Notes under the pieces: model-generated | The model's database searches: none | Told to the model about the DNA's origin: nothing | The model's input: the letters and a program-made list of their open reading frames with translations, nothing else | In this document: positions 16,374 to 24,346 of the stretch, piece by piece | How the letters are laid out: every line of letters starts with the position of its first letter | How positions within the stretch are numbered: the stretch's first letter is position 1 | From: GWB1-37-8 sp964603935 | GTDB taxonomy: Bacteria > Patescibacteriota > Microgenomatia > Levybacterales > UBA12049 | Assembly: GCA_964603935.1 (NCBI GenBank) | Contig: CAZRWL010000003.1 | Coordinates: 1-64,000, forward strand | DNA length: 64,000 nt | Reading direction: 5' to 3' | Made by a program: the position numbers and the translations under genes

Positions 16374-16466
16374 CAATGTCATGCCGAATTTATTTCGGCA
16401 TCTCCTAGATACTAAGCAAACCTGTCTACTGGCAGGAGATCCTGAAATAAATTCAGGATGACACCA
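16374..16466. repeat. Dispersed palindromic repeat upstream of rpsU
   Basis: Full copy: ATGCCGAAT/ATTTCGGCAT stem, CTGTCTACTGGCAG and ATCCTGAAAT/ATTCAGGAT stem. It lies between the divergent rpsU and the gene at 16568. Confidence 0.8.
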
Positions 16467-16530
16467 GCAAAACTATATTCTTATTTTACTCCAAACCCAA
16501 AACAGAGTAAATACCCAATCCTTTTAAATT

Positions 16531-16559
16531 TTGCAAGCGCAACTCATTTTTGCTATACT
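16531..16559 (+). promoter_or_regulatory. Promoter, leaderless, for the 16568 gene
   Basis: TTGCAA (16531-16536), 17-bp spacer, TATACT (16554-16559). The ATG at 16568 is 8 bases after the -10 box, so the mRNA would start at or next to the start codon. Confidence 0.7.
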
Positions 16560-16567
16560 TTACGACT

Positions 16568-17548
16568 ATGGGATTACTACAAGAAGGGTTAAGACCAATT
16601 GAAATACAGCCAACTTTTTCTGGTATAAACCCTGGCTTTCAAGAAGCAACATGTAATCCACCTTTAATAAAAGAAGCCGGGCAAGAAGCAAGACTTCGCG
16701 AGCTTTCCCAACTGTTTTTTGCTGAACAAAACAAGGAAGAAGGTCCTGAAAAACAACCGCAAAGTCAAACCTCAAGAAGAGGCGGTTTTGAGCCATTTGT
16801 TAATCCGGAACCCACAGAAAACCCCCTCTTTATAAATGGTTATACTGGAAGTTTTGCACAACAGATGGAATTGAACCGAAAAGGTATTGAAAGAGTTTTA
16901 AAAATTGCTCATCTTGACGGAAAAGCTATCCTTACTTCTCTTAATCCTCTTCGCCAAAGATCAATAGAGGCAAATCCTGATGGCTCTGTTACAAGAAAAC
17001 GATTTCTCCTCTTTGGAGAAAAAATAAAAGATGAGGACATCAATCCTCTTCGCCGAGTAGTATCAACTCTGGAAGGTTGGAGAATAGAGATAAATGACAC
17101 AGGGATCAGAGAGGAACTGGAAAAGAAAAACCTAACCGGCAAAAAACTGCAAACTGAATTTATTCAACAATTCAACAGACAGTTCAAGCGAGGAATTTTG
17201 GAATCTATTTGGAGAGAAAAGCTTTCAAGTGAAAAAGACAGAAATTTTAGACAGAGACTTTTTTATTCTACTGTACCACCACTTCCCTATGCTTTACTAA
17301 AATTACTAAAGGGAGCAACAATGGATATTCCTGCAATTGAAGGTATTATCCTTGGCGCTCTTTCTGTCTTCGCGATCATTAATATTATCGGCAGAAAAAT
17401 ACCAATGCTACCCCATAGAATTAATGTAGACTCCCCTATTGAGATTTTTATGCCCTATGTTGAAATTGATAAAGTTATAAGATCAGCATTCTTTCTTGGC
17501 GTAAAAAGCAGTACTCTTATTAAAGAAAGAAAACCAGAAGTAAAATAA
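16568..17548 (+). CDS. Hypothetical protein with one membrane span
   Basis: 326 residues. The first 75 residues are polar and low-complexity. The middle (about 90-225) is charged, with FLLFGEKIKDEDINPLRRVV. A hydrophobic segment at about 250-275 (GIILGALSVFAIINIIG) is the probable membrane helix. The start is set by the promoter at 16531; an in-frame ATG/TTG further upstream would lie inside the -10 box. No family recognised. Confidence 0.6.
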   Translation: MGLLQEGLRPIEIQPTFSGINPGFQEATCNPPLIKEAGQEARLRELSQLFFAEQNKEEGPEKQPQSQTSRRGGFEPFVNPEPTENPLFINGYTGSFAQQMELNRKGIERVLKIAHLDGKAILTSLNPLRQRSIEANPDGSVTRKRFLLFGEKIKDEDINPLRRVVSTLEGWRIEINDTGIREELEKKNLTGKKLQTEFIQQFNRQFKRGILESIWREKLSSEKDRNFRQRLFYSTVPPLPYALLKLLKGATMDIPAIEGIILGALSVFAIINIIGRKIPMLPHRINVDSPIEIFMPYVEIDKVIRSAFFLGVKSSTLIKERKPEVK

Positions 17549-17552
17549 ACTT

Positions 17553-17882
17553 TTACATTTTCGCAGATTTTCCTAGGGGTCCTAAGAGGTGGAAATGCAA
17601 ATGATCAATTAACTGCGCTCCTCCGCCATTTATTGCAATCCTGTATCCTTTATCTTCCAGTCCGAATTTTCTAATCATTTCCTGAGTTATCTTTACTAAC
17701 TTCATCATTAATAATTTATTATTTATCATTAATAAATCTTCAACATGTTTTTTGGGAATAATAAGTAAATGTATTGGCTTTAAAGGATTAATGTCCGGAA
17801 AAACCATCACCCAATCATCTTCATAGGTAAATTCTTTTGGTATTATCCTGTCTCTAATTTTACAAAAAATACAATCAGCCAT
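17553..17882 (-). CDS. HIT-family nucleotide hydrolase
   Basis: 109 residues from the ATG at 17882. The protein has the N-terminal CIFCKI zinc/metal-type motif, VFPDINPLKPIHLLIIPKKH, and a C-terminal HLHFHLLG in place of the histidine triad HxHxHxx. These proteins hydrolyse nucleoside phosphoramidates or dinucleotides. The frame extends 12 codons upstream, but those come from a repeat, so I place the start at MADCIFC. Confidence 0.88.
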   Translation of the reverse strand: MADCIFCKIRDRIIPKEFTYEDDWVMVFPDINPLKPIHLLIIPKKHVEDLLMINNKLLMMKLVKITQEMIRKFGLEDKGYRIAINGGGAQLIDHLHFHLLGPLGKSAKM

Positions 17883-18002
17883 AATACTGCCAATACTACC
17901 AATTTCAAATACTACCAATCAATCATCAAATATAGAATCCAAAATTCTGCGTTAAGTTTTTTTGCATTGATTTGCTTATTGGGTTATTTGTTTATTTGAT
18001 TA
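17883..18002. repeat. AT-rich intergenic repeat, copy 1 (upstream of hit)
   Basis: Near-identical in its first 60 bases to 39045-39110 (words ACTACCAAT and ATCATCAAATATAGAAT), and similar in its last part (GCATTGATTTGC, ATTGGGTTATTTG) to 38335-38361 and 39112-39150. It fills the gap between two minus-strand genes. Confidence 0.75.
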
Positions 18003-18956
18003 TTACACTTTCTTTAAAACTTCTATTATTTTTTCTAAAGAAAGTGTTGTTGGTCTCATTTTAGGATTTTTTACAGATCCGTTGAGAAGCATCTTTTTTG
18101 ACACATGTAAATACCAAGTGGCATCAGAATCCATCTTGCTAAGTCTTTCGCAAACTAAAGTTAAGTCAATATTTGTTTTCCCATCCGATGGAACCGCCTT
18201 TATCCTTACATATCCTTTTCTCGGGTCTTTTCTTAAAACAATTGCATACCCCATTTTTTGGGATAATTTGATAACAGAGTCGTTAATTGTCTCAAATCCG
18301 ATTCCCTTCCCAAAACGGGTTTCGAATTCATGTCCGTTTTGCGCAATTTCTTTCTCAGCCCAAAGCCTATTTTCAAATGTGTGCAAAACCGCATCCAGAG
18401 ATTTACTTACAAATTCAACGTAATAATCATCTTGATTTGGAAATTGAATTTTAAGTCCCTCTAAAATACCCGCCAGATCAAATTCATGATAGTCAGCCAA
18501 CGGATCTTTGCGAAAAACCTCCTTAAAATGATCTATATCCACAACCACCTTCACCATTCTGCCAACCGCTTCCATTCTGTCCTCCCACTTCCTGCTCTCG
18601 TTACCCTGAACCACGAACTCTGAACCACGAACTCGTTTGACAAAGTCAAACGTAAGGCTTGCGCCACAAACTTTATCCGAAGCTGTCTGATGATGATCCA
18701 AAGGCCCCAAACCAGTATCAACATGAATAACCTCATCTTCCCCAATCTTCTCAATAGCGTCTAGCGCCGAGCGTCTAGCGTTCAGTTCTTCGCTTGAACT
18801 AGACGCTGAGCGCTGATTAACTAGACGCTGGAGACGCTCTCCTGCAGGAACGAATTTAACCAAAGCATCGCTCCAGTCGGGCAAAAACTTTTTAATCAGC
18901 CAAACCGAAGTAATCGCATCCATGTCAGGAGAACTGTGTGTAACAACAATTTTCAT
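18003..18956 (-). CDS. DHH/MYG1-like predicted metal-dependent phosphoesterase
   Basis: 317 residues from the ATG at 18956. HSSPDMDAITSVWL (7-20) and HVDTGLGPLDHHQT (78-91) hold the aspartates and the DHH triplet that bind metal in DHH-type phosphoesterases; exact substrate unknown. Residues about 42-68 and 108-122 are unusual: their DNA (18758-18843; 18601-18640) is built of repeats (CTAGACGCTGAGCGCT; GAACCACGAACTC twice), so two in-frame insertions flank the DHH motif. The C-terminal part is conserved-looking, with FGKGIGFETINDSVIKLS. Confidence 0.7.
   Translation of the reverse strand: MKIVVTHSSPDMDAITSVWLIKKFLPDWSDALVKFVPAGERLQRLVNQRSASSSSEELNARRSALDAIEKIGEDEVIHVDTGLGPLDHHQTASDKVCGASLTFDFVKRVRGSEFVVQGNESRKWEDRMEAVGRMVKVVVDIDHFKEVFRKDPLADYHEFDLAGILEGLKIQFPNQDDYYVEFVSKSLDAVLHTFENRLWAEKEIAQNGHEFETRFGKGIGFETINDSVIKLSQKMGYAIVLRKDPRKGYVRIKAVPSDGKTNIDLTLVCERLSKMDSDATWYLHVSKKMLLNGSVKNPKMRPTTLSLEKIIEVLKKV
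18758..18843. repeat. Repeat-built insert in the DHH-like gene
   Basis: Contains overlapping direct and inverted copies of CTAGACGCT/AGCGTCTAG, encoding a Ser/Arg/Ala-rich stretch (SASSSSEELNARRSA). The frame is preserved. Confidence 0.6.
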
Positions 18957-19024
18957 AATTTTAAGTATACAGTAGTAATCCCCACTTGACAAACTTATTG
19001 AAATAAAAGACTATAATAATGTAT

Positions 19025-19510
19025 ATGGATCCGCAAAAACTTTCACAACTTGATCCCAAATTAAGAGACGCATATCAGCGCGTCATGGGAACTGTTATTC
19101 CTGACCCTCCGGTTCCCGCTCCTCAACCAACACCTCAGCCTGAACCAACTCCAGCACCGATCGCCGAACCTGCTCCAGCCATCGAAGAACCGGCAGTTCC
19201 TCCGGCAGAGCCGCCAGCTGCTCCTTCGATACCTCAACAGCCTATTTCCGAACCTGAGCTAACAATTAATCCTCAGCCGCAAGCTGCAAATTTCGTACAG
19301 ATGAACTCAGAGATTTCAGCTGCTCCGGACGTGGCTGCGGTCCCTGACTCAAACTTCGCAATGCCGGCTCAAGCCCAAACAGCAACTATAAAAAAGAAGA
19401 GTAACGCATTAATGCCAATATTATTCGTAATTGCCGGTGTGGTTTTTATCGTAATTTATGCTCTTTTCTGGACAAAAGTTTTTAACCTCAAACTCCCATT
19501 CTTAGGCTAA
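19025..19510 (+). CDS. Proline-rich membrane protein
   Basis: 161 residues. A short N-terminal helix (DPQKLSQLDPKLRDAYQRVMG) is followed by a Pro/Ala/Glu-rich disordered linker (about 25-115) and a single C-terminal membrane span (about 128-150, ALMPILFVIAGVVFIVIYAL). TTGACA (18986-18991) and TATAAT (19012-19017) precede the ATG; the -10 box ends 7 bases before the ATG, though the spacer is long (20). Function unknown; this architecture is common in Patescibacteria. Confidence 0.65.
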   Translation: MDPQKLSQLDPKLRDAYQRVMGTVIPDPPVPAPQPTPQPEPTPAPIAEPAPAIEEPAVPPAEPPAAPSIPQQPISEPELTINPQPQAANFVQMNSEISAAPDVAAVPDSNFAMPAQAQTATIKKKSNALMPILFVIAGVVFIVIYALFWTKVFNLKLPFLG

Positions 19511-19521
19511 AGAGGAAATGC

Positions 19522-19731
19522 TTATTTAAGCCTTATTGGTTCTTTTCCATCAGCGAATCCATTCAATCCCGTAATCTTGTTTAGCAAACTATTTCTCCTC
19601 TGCGCCCTTCTCTCCGCCTCCCAAATCGCGCCTGACACAACGCCTAAAGGGGTATCATCATTTTGATAATTATGATCATATCCTACAAAACCTCTTGTAG
19701 CTGCGCGACCTGGTCGTCGTTCTTTACTCAT
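19522..19731 (-). CDS. Hypothetical small basic protein coupled to proS
   Basis: 69 residues, arginine-rich (SKERRPGRAATRGF, EAERRAQRRNSLLN), soluble. Its ATG overlaps the proS stop by 4 bp, which argues that it is translated. No domain recognised; nucleic-acid binding is only a guess from charge. Confidence 0.5.
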   Translation of the reverse strand: MSKERRPGRAATRGFVGYDHNYQNDDTPLGVVSGAIWEAERRAQRRNSLLNKITGLNGFADGKEPIRLK

Positions 19732-20984
19732 TTATTCCTCACGTTCTTGATGTTCAATTGGCTTATTCTGTCAATTATTTCTTCAAAAGTCAATAGCTCC
19801 GTCTTATCCAAATTTCTTTTTTTAAACTCAATCTTATTTCCATTTCTATCCGAAACTACTAATCTAATCGGAATTCCAATTAAATCCGCGTCTGCGAATT
19901 TCGCGCCTGCCGAAACATCTCTGTCATCATACAAAACCTCGACCCCCGCCTTAATCAGTTTTTCATAAACATCGTTTCCAAAACTTTTGACTTTTGAATT
20001 TTGAATTTCTACCAAATGCGCATCATACGGCGCAACCGATTTCGGCCAAATAATCCCCTTATCATCATGATGCGCCTCAACAATCGCGCCCATCAATCTG
20101 GAAATTCCAATTCCGTAACAGCCCATCACAACCGGCGCATCCTTTCCCTCTTTGTTTTTGTAGGTCAAACCAAAAGCGTCTGAGTATTTTGTTTTCAGAG
20201 GAAAAATATTTCCAACTTCAATTGCTTTTGCTTTTTGCAAAGGCCCGTGTCCCAAGTCGCATTGCTTGCCTTCCTTAACCGGGCTGATCTCAATATTCGC
20301 GGAGAAATCTCCTCCAGGACAGTAAATAATCTCATCTTCCCCGGCATCTGTAACCACCTGGTATTCATGAGAGAGCTTGCTGAACGCTCCTCCGCTTGCC
20401 TGTGTTTCTATAGCGTTTAATTTCACCCGGTCAAACACCTTTTTGTATGCTTTTTTTACAATTTCATAATATCTGCTGAAATCTTTTTCATCCGCGTGGA
20501 AAGAATATAAATCTTTCATCAAAAATTCCCGTCCTCTTAAAATTCCGCTTTTGGCTCTTTTTTCATCCCTGAATTTTGTCTGGATTTGATAAACGGATAA
20601 AGGCAAATCTTTGTAGGAACTGATAAATTGCTTTGCAAGCGGAACAACTACCTCTTCGTGTGTTGGCCCCAAAGGATATTCGCGGTCCAAAACGCTGGTC
20701 AGCTTGAAAAGGGCGTCAAAATTATTCCATCTTCCGGTTTTTTCCCAGGACTCTTTATTCTGAAGAGAACTCAATAACAGTTCTTGACCGCCGATAGCGC
20801 TCATCTCCTCCCGCACAATATTGGAAATATTTTCAATTACTCTTAAACCAAGCGGTAAATAATTGTAAACGCCGGAAACTTCTCTGCGGATAAACCCCGC
20901 GCGGATCAAAAGCTTGGCATTCAGCGAAACTTCATCCTTCGGCGCGTCTTTAATTGTCTTCCCGAACAAATCCGAATACCTCAT
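19728..20984 (-). CDS. proS: Prolyl-tRNA synthetase, short form
   Basis: 418 residues from the ATG at 20984 (MRYSDLFGKTIKDAP); the frame opens upstream, but that portion crosses the divergent promoter. Class II motifs are present: GVYNYLPLG (motif 1 region), TKFRDEKRAKSGILRGREFLMKD split around residues 140-165 (motif 2) and GCYGIGISRLMGA (motif 3). The length is about 150 residues below bacterial ProRS, because the editing (INS) domain between motifs 2 and 3 is missing, as in mitochondrial and alphaproteobacterial forms. Confidence 0.93.
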   Translation of the reverse strand: MRYSDLFGKTIKDAPKDEVSLNAKLLIRAGFIRREVSGVYNYLPLGLRVIENISNIVREEMSAIGGQELLLSSLQNKESWEKTGRWNNFDALFKLTSVLDREYPLGPTHEEVVVPLAKQFISSYKDLPLSVYQIQTKFRDEKRAKSGILRGREFLMKDLYSFHADEKDFSRYYEIVKKAYKKVFDRVKLNAIETQASGGAFSKLSHEYQVVTDAGEDEIIYCPGGDFSANIEISPVKEGKQCDLGHGPLQKAKAIEVGNIFPLKTKYSDAFGLTYKNKEGKDAPVVMGCYGIGISRLMGAIVEAHHDDKGIIWPKSVAPYDAHLVEIQNSKVKSFGNDVYEKLIKAGVEVLYDDRDVSAGAKFADADLIGIPIRLVVSDRNGNKIEFKKRNLDKTELLTFEEIIDRISQLNIKNVRNK

Positions 20985-21002
20985 GCAAAAAGTATAGCAT
21001 AT

Positions 21003-21032
21003 TTGCAAATTCAAAGCGGAGTAGTATATAAT
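21003..21032 (+). promoter_or_regulatory. Leaderless promoter for the 21042 gene
   Basis: TTGCAA (21003-21008), 18-bp spacer, TATAAT (21027-21032); the ATG at 21042 is 9 bases after the -10 box. It lies in the short divergent gap upstream of proS. Confidence 0.7.
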
Positions 21033-21041
21033 CGGAAAATT

Positions 21042-21422
21042 ATGGCAAACCCGGAAAAAGATTTTGGACATACAAAATTTTATTGCGCTCAAAGCACAAG
21101 GGACAATAGGCCATTTGGACTTCGTTTTGATCCGGCTATATTCTACGATGACGCACTAAGAATCATGTTAGCAACTCAAGTCAATTACGTCTTAAGCGGA
21201 TACGGCTTTGTAAGCATGCGACTTTCAAACTCAAAAGGAGAAACCACAAAAAAAATCAACATAAGCCAATTAAGCATAATGAAGCAGATTGCTGAAGGAA
21301 AAAATTCAATAGGAGAGCTGTTTTCGAAAGTAAGAAGACCAGGCGTTACAAAAGTAGTAATTGTGCAAGAAAAATCTGCCGCTAGAAGATTTATAGAAGA
21401 AGAGATGCTGGTTGATTGTTAG
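21042..21422 (+). CDS. Hypothetical protein, 126 aa
   Basis: 126 residues, soluble, mixed alpha/beta, no recognised family. Segments such as PFGLRFDPAIFYDDALRIML and RRPGVTKVVIVQEKSAAR are evenly polar and hydrophobic, as in a folded domain. Start fixed by the promoter at 21003. It converges on gnd. Confidence 0.6.
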   Translation: MANPEKDFGHTKFYCAQSTRDNRPFGLRFDPAIFYDDALRIMLATQVNYVLSGYGFVSMRLSNSKGETTKKINISQLSIMKQIAEGKNSIGELFSKVRRPGVTKVVIVQEKSAARRFIEEEMLVDC

Positions 21423-21444
21423 ATAGTTTTTCCTCTTCTTCTTT

Positions 21445-22380
21445 TTACTTTTTTTTCACTTCATGACCTCCGAAGGCGTTACGCAAAACTGCGACTAATT
21501 TTGCAGAAAAACTTTTTTGAATTTTTAAGTCTGTCTGGGAACGCCGCCTAAACTCCAATGACCTTTCTATAATTTCAACATCCGCACCCTCTTCTTTCGC
21601 AGTCTCAACAGTCCATTTTGCTTCTCCTGATTCCGCAATAATTCCCTGAATATTTTCCATATGCGGATCTTTAGCAAGCGCTTCGGCTGCGCGGTCCAGC
21701 ATAAAACCCGACACCAGAGTTCCCTTTTGATAAAGTTTTGCAATTTTTAATAAATCCAAATCGTACGGAGATTTTTCCAAAACCCCAAATCCTTCACCCA
21801 GGGACTGCATAATTCCGTATTCAATTCCGTTGTGGACCATTTTGACAAAATGCCCGGCTCCGCCTTCCCCAAAATATTCATGCCCTCCGCGAGGTTTGGC
21901 AAGAGAATCTAAAATTGGTTTTATAAATTCGTAAGCGTTTTTATCTCCGCCAACCATCATCGGATATCCTTCTGTTGCTGCGATTATCCCCCCTGAAACT
22001 CCAATCCCCAAATATTTAATCCCCGTTTGTCTAGCTAGTTCAAACCTGGTTTGTGTATCTGCAAAATGCGCATTTCCACCGTCAATCACAATATCGTCTT
22101 TTCCTGCGAGCTTTGAGATTTCATCCAAAATATTCTGTGTTGCCTCCCCTGCCGGCACCATCGACCAAACAATTCTTGGTTTATCTAATTGCTTAACTAA
22201 ATCCCCAATATTTTTTGCAATTTTTAAATTTATATTTGATTGAAAATTTGAAATTTGAAATTTGAAATTTGAAATTCCTTCAGGAGATCTGTTCCAAACA
22301 ATAACTTCATGACCCTCTTGCAAAAGCTTACTTACCATCCTCGCCCCCATCTTCCCTAAACCAATAAATCCTATTTTCAT
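21445..22380 (-). CDS. gnd: 6-phosphogluconate dehydrogenase, short (GntZ-like) form
   Basis: 311 residues. NAD(P)-binding GLGKMGARM starts at residue 7, GVSGGIIAATEGYPMMVGG is near 127-145, and the catalytic KMVHNGIEYG gives Lys180 and His183-Asn184. The reaction is oxidative decarboxylation of 6-phosphogluconate to ribulose 5-phosphate. Together with zwf at 24347 it supplies two of three oxidative pentose-phosphate steps; no lactonase is seen here. Residues 36-50 (ISNFKFQISNFQ) translate a tandem AAATTTG repeat inside the Rossmann domain. Confidence 0.92.
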   Translation of the reverse strand: MKIGFIGLGKMGARMVSKLLQEGHEVIVWNRSPEGISNFKFQISNFQSNINLKIAKNIGDLVKQLDKPRIVWSMVPAGEATQNILDEISKLAGKDDIVIDGGNAHFADTQTRFELARQTGIKYLGIGVSGGIIAATEGYPMMVGGDKNAYEFIKPILDSLAKPRGGHEYFGEGGAGHFVKMVHNGIEYGIMQSLGEGFGVLEKSPYDLDLLKIAKLYQKGTLVSGFMLDRAAEALAKDPHMENIQGIIAESGEAKWTVETAKEEGADVEIIERSLEFRRRSQTDLKIQKSFSAKLVAVLRNAFGGHEVKKK

Positions 22381-22394
22381 AACTTAATCATAAT

Positions 22395-23189
22395 TTAAAA
22401 AAACTCCAAGGTCAAACACTTGACGCTTCCTCCGCCTTTTCTGTACTCATCCATCTCAACTTCATGCGCTCTAAAACCATGCTTTTCAAAATCATTTCTT
22501 AATTCTTCCGAAATTCCTTTTCCGACCACAACACTCTTGCCAACCACAACCAAATTACATGAAAAAATCTTATTATCCTGATCATTTGCGATAATTACAT
22601 TTTCAAAAGCACTATAAATTTTATCAAGTCCTTCCCTATCGAAAGAATTTTTGTTAATCACAACCGTACTCTTATTTAATGGCGCAAAAGACATGTCCAG
22701 ATGATAAAAATACGGGTCCGAAAGCTTGAGTTCGATAATTTCCGCCCGCAGAAATTTTTCTAAATATTTTTTTGCCTCAAGAGACGATCTTTTCCCATAA
22801 CCCATAAAATATTTTCCGTTTGCGGTTAATAAATCTCCCTGTCCCTCAAAAAAAAGCCCACTTGGCATTTCTGCAATTTCAAAACCTATTTTTTCAAAAT
22901 ATTTTTTGGAATAAAAAGACTCTTTTTGACGTTCTCTATATTTAAAATTAGATTTTATAAACAAATTATTTTTTACAAATCCGAGATTAGCAGCATAAAC
23001 CATGTCCGGTAATCCCTTTACGGGCTCTATTTCTAAAACTTCTAAACCTAAAAATTGATAAGTATCTTTTAATGTTTCGTACTCTCTTAAAACTTTTTCT
23101 TTACTTACTTTATTTTTAACATGCATCCAGGGATTTATCTCGTATTCAATGCTATAAAATGTCGGCGGACACAATAAGACTTTCTTCAT
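22395..23189 (-). CDS. Amidinotransferase / dimethylarginine dimethylaminohydrolase-family protein
   Basis: 264 residues of the pentein fold. The catalytic features of DDAH/arginine-deiminase enzymes are visible: MPSGLFFEGQGDLL (Glu/Asp binding the guanidinium), YHLDMSFAPL (His) and the C-terminal GGGSVKCLTLEF, whose Cys is the nucleophile. It should hydrolyse or transfer an amidino group on an arginine-like substrate. The exact substrate (arginine, methylarginine or another) cannot be fixed. Confidence 0.82.
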   Translation of the reverse strand: MKKVLLCPPTFYSIEYEINPWMHVKNKVSKEKVLREYETLKDTYQFLGLEVLEIEPVKGLPDMVYAANLGFVKNNLFIKSNFKYRERQKESFYSKKYFEKIGFEIAEMPSGLFFEGQGDLLTANGKYFMGYGKRSSLEAKKYLEKFLRAEIIELKLSDPYFYHLDMSFAPLNKSTVVINKNSFDREGLDKIYSAFENVIIANDQDNKIFSCNLVVVGKSVVVGKGISEELRNDFEKHGFRAHEVEMDEYRKGGGSVKCLTLEFF

Positions 23190-23201
23190 AATTACTTCTC
23201 G

Positions 23202-23234
23202 TTGTCATGCTGAACTTATTTCAGCATCTCAGTT
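23202..23234. repeat. Half copy of the dispersed palindromic repeat
   Basis: Only the left hairpin is present: GTCATGCTGAAC, TTATTTCAGCATCTC. It lies between two minus-strand genes. Confidence 0.7.
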
Positions 23235-23239
23235 GAAAT

Positions 23240-23563
23240 TTACCTGATTAAACTTCCCGGCGGTATCTCCTTGTCAGGATGAAGAAGCGCTACTCCGTCC
23301 GGTATTCCTGCCGCCAGAATCATCCCCTGGCTTTCAACCCCCATAATAGTTCTTGGCTCAAGGTTAACAACAAACGGACACTCTTTCCCGAGTAAATCTT
23401 CGGGCTTATAAAATTCCGCAATACCCGACACAATTTGCCGTTTATAGTCAGCGAAATCAACTTCCAATTTTAATAACCTGTCTGCTCCTTCAATCTTCTC
23501 CGCGCTCAAAATTTTCCCAATCCTTATCTCTAATTTCTTGAAATCTTCAAAACTTACATTCAT
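23240..23563 (-). CDS. tRNA-binding OB-fold protein (MetRS C-terminal/CsaA-like)
   Basis: 107 residues forming a single tRNA-binding OB domain: FEDFKKLEIRIGKILSAEKI, then ADRLLKLEVDF, RQIVSGIAEFY and GVESQGMILAA. This is the dimerising C-terminal domain of methionyl-tRNA synthetase, here as a stand-alone gene; it could be the MetRS beta subunit or a CsaA-like protein. Its start overlaps the stop of the upstream hydrolase by 4 bp. Confidence 0.85.
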   Translation of the reverse strand: MNVSFEDFKKLEIRIGKILSAEKIEGADRLLKLEVDFADYKRQIVSGIAEFYKPEDLLGKECPFVVNLEPRTIMGVESQGMILAAGIPDGVALLHPDKEIPPGSLIR

Positions 23564-24339
23564 AAATTTTCTTTAAAAAACTTAATAGTTTCCCTATCTG
23601 CTTCTTCTGCGTGCTTGGGATTATCATGAAATCCATGCTCCGCGCCTTTTACAATAACCAGCTTTCCATTCTTAACAAGTTTTGCATATTTAACCGAATC
23701 TTTGTGGGAAATATACGAGTCAGCATCTCCATGAATAAAAAGAATGGGAAGTTCAAGTTTCAATAGTTCTTGCCATGGTTTCAAAGCGCTAATTTCCAGC
23801 ATTAAATTTCTGCCGATTTTGAATTTCCTGCTCCCCACCTCTGTAAATCCGTATTTCTCAATCCTCTCAAACGCCGGCTTTCCCCAATATTTTTTCACCC
23901 ATGGGGTCATAGAGCTTTCACTTGATCCATAATCAATCAGTGAATTCCAAAACACAAGCGCTTTAACAATATCCTGATGTTTTACAGTATAGAAACAGGC
24001 TGCGCCTCCGGCGAAACTTGCCGCAAGGATTCCGAATTTTTTAAATCCTTTTTGCTGCAAAAATTTTACTCCCGCCCCTAAATCTTCTGCTTCTCCTTTA
24101 ATTGTCATGTCTGTTGATCTGCCTTCGCTTTCTCCATGCCCCCGAAAATCAAAACGAAAAACAGCAAAACCCTGCTTCATTAATTGTTTTGCCAAATTAG
24201 TAAATATTCCGTCTTCTTCTTTATCAACAGTTATTCCATGACAAAGAATTATGCATTTCTGCGTTTTTTGTCTTGGAATTGACAAAATGCCACACAACTT
24301 TAATTCATCCGAGGTTTGAAAAAAAACTTTTTTTTCCAT
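23560..24339 (-). CDS. Alpha/beta hydrolase
   Basis: 259 residues, cytoplasmic. The oxyanion strand CIILCHGITVDKEEDG is near 29-44, FRFDFRGHGESEGRS near 72-86, the nucleophile region ILAASFAGGA places a Ser at about 108-112, Asp lies in IHGDADSYIS and His in GAEHGFHDN. The fold matches serine aminopeptidase/lysophospholipase-type hydrolases. Coupled by a 4-bp overlap to the tRNA-binding protein. Confidence 0.8.
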   Translation of the reverse strand: MEKKVFFQTSDELKLCGILSIPRQKTQKCIILCHGITVDKEEDGIFTNLAKQLMKQGFAVFRFDFRGHGESEGRSTDMTIKGEAEDLGAGVKFLQQKGFKKFGILAASFAGGAACFYTVKHQDIVKALVFWNSLIDYGSSESSMTPWVKKYWGKPAFERIEKYGFTEVGSRKFKIGRNLMLEISALKPWQELLKLELPILFIHGDADSYISHKDSVKYAKLVKNGKLVIVKGAEHGFHDNPKHAEEADRETIKFFKENL

Positions 24340-24346
24340 GTGCCAA

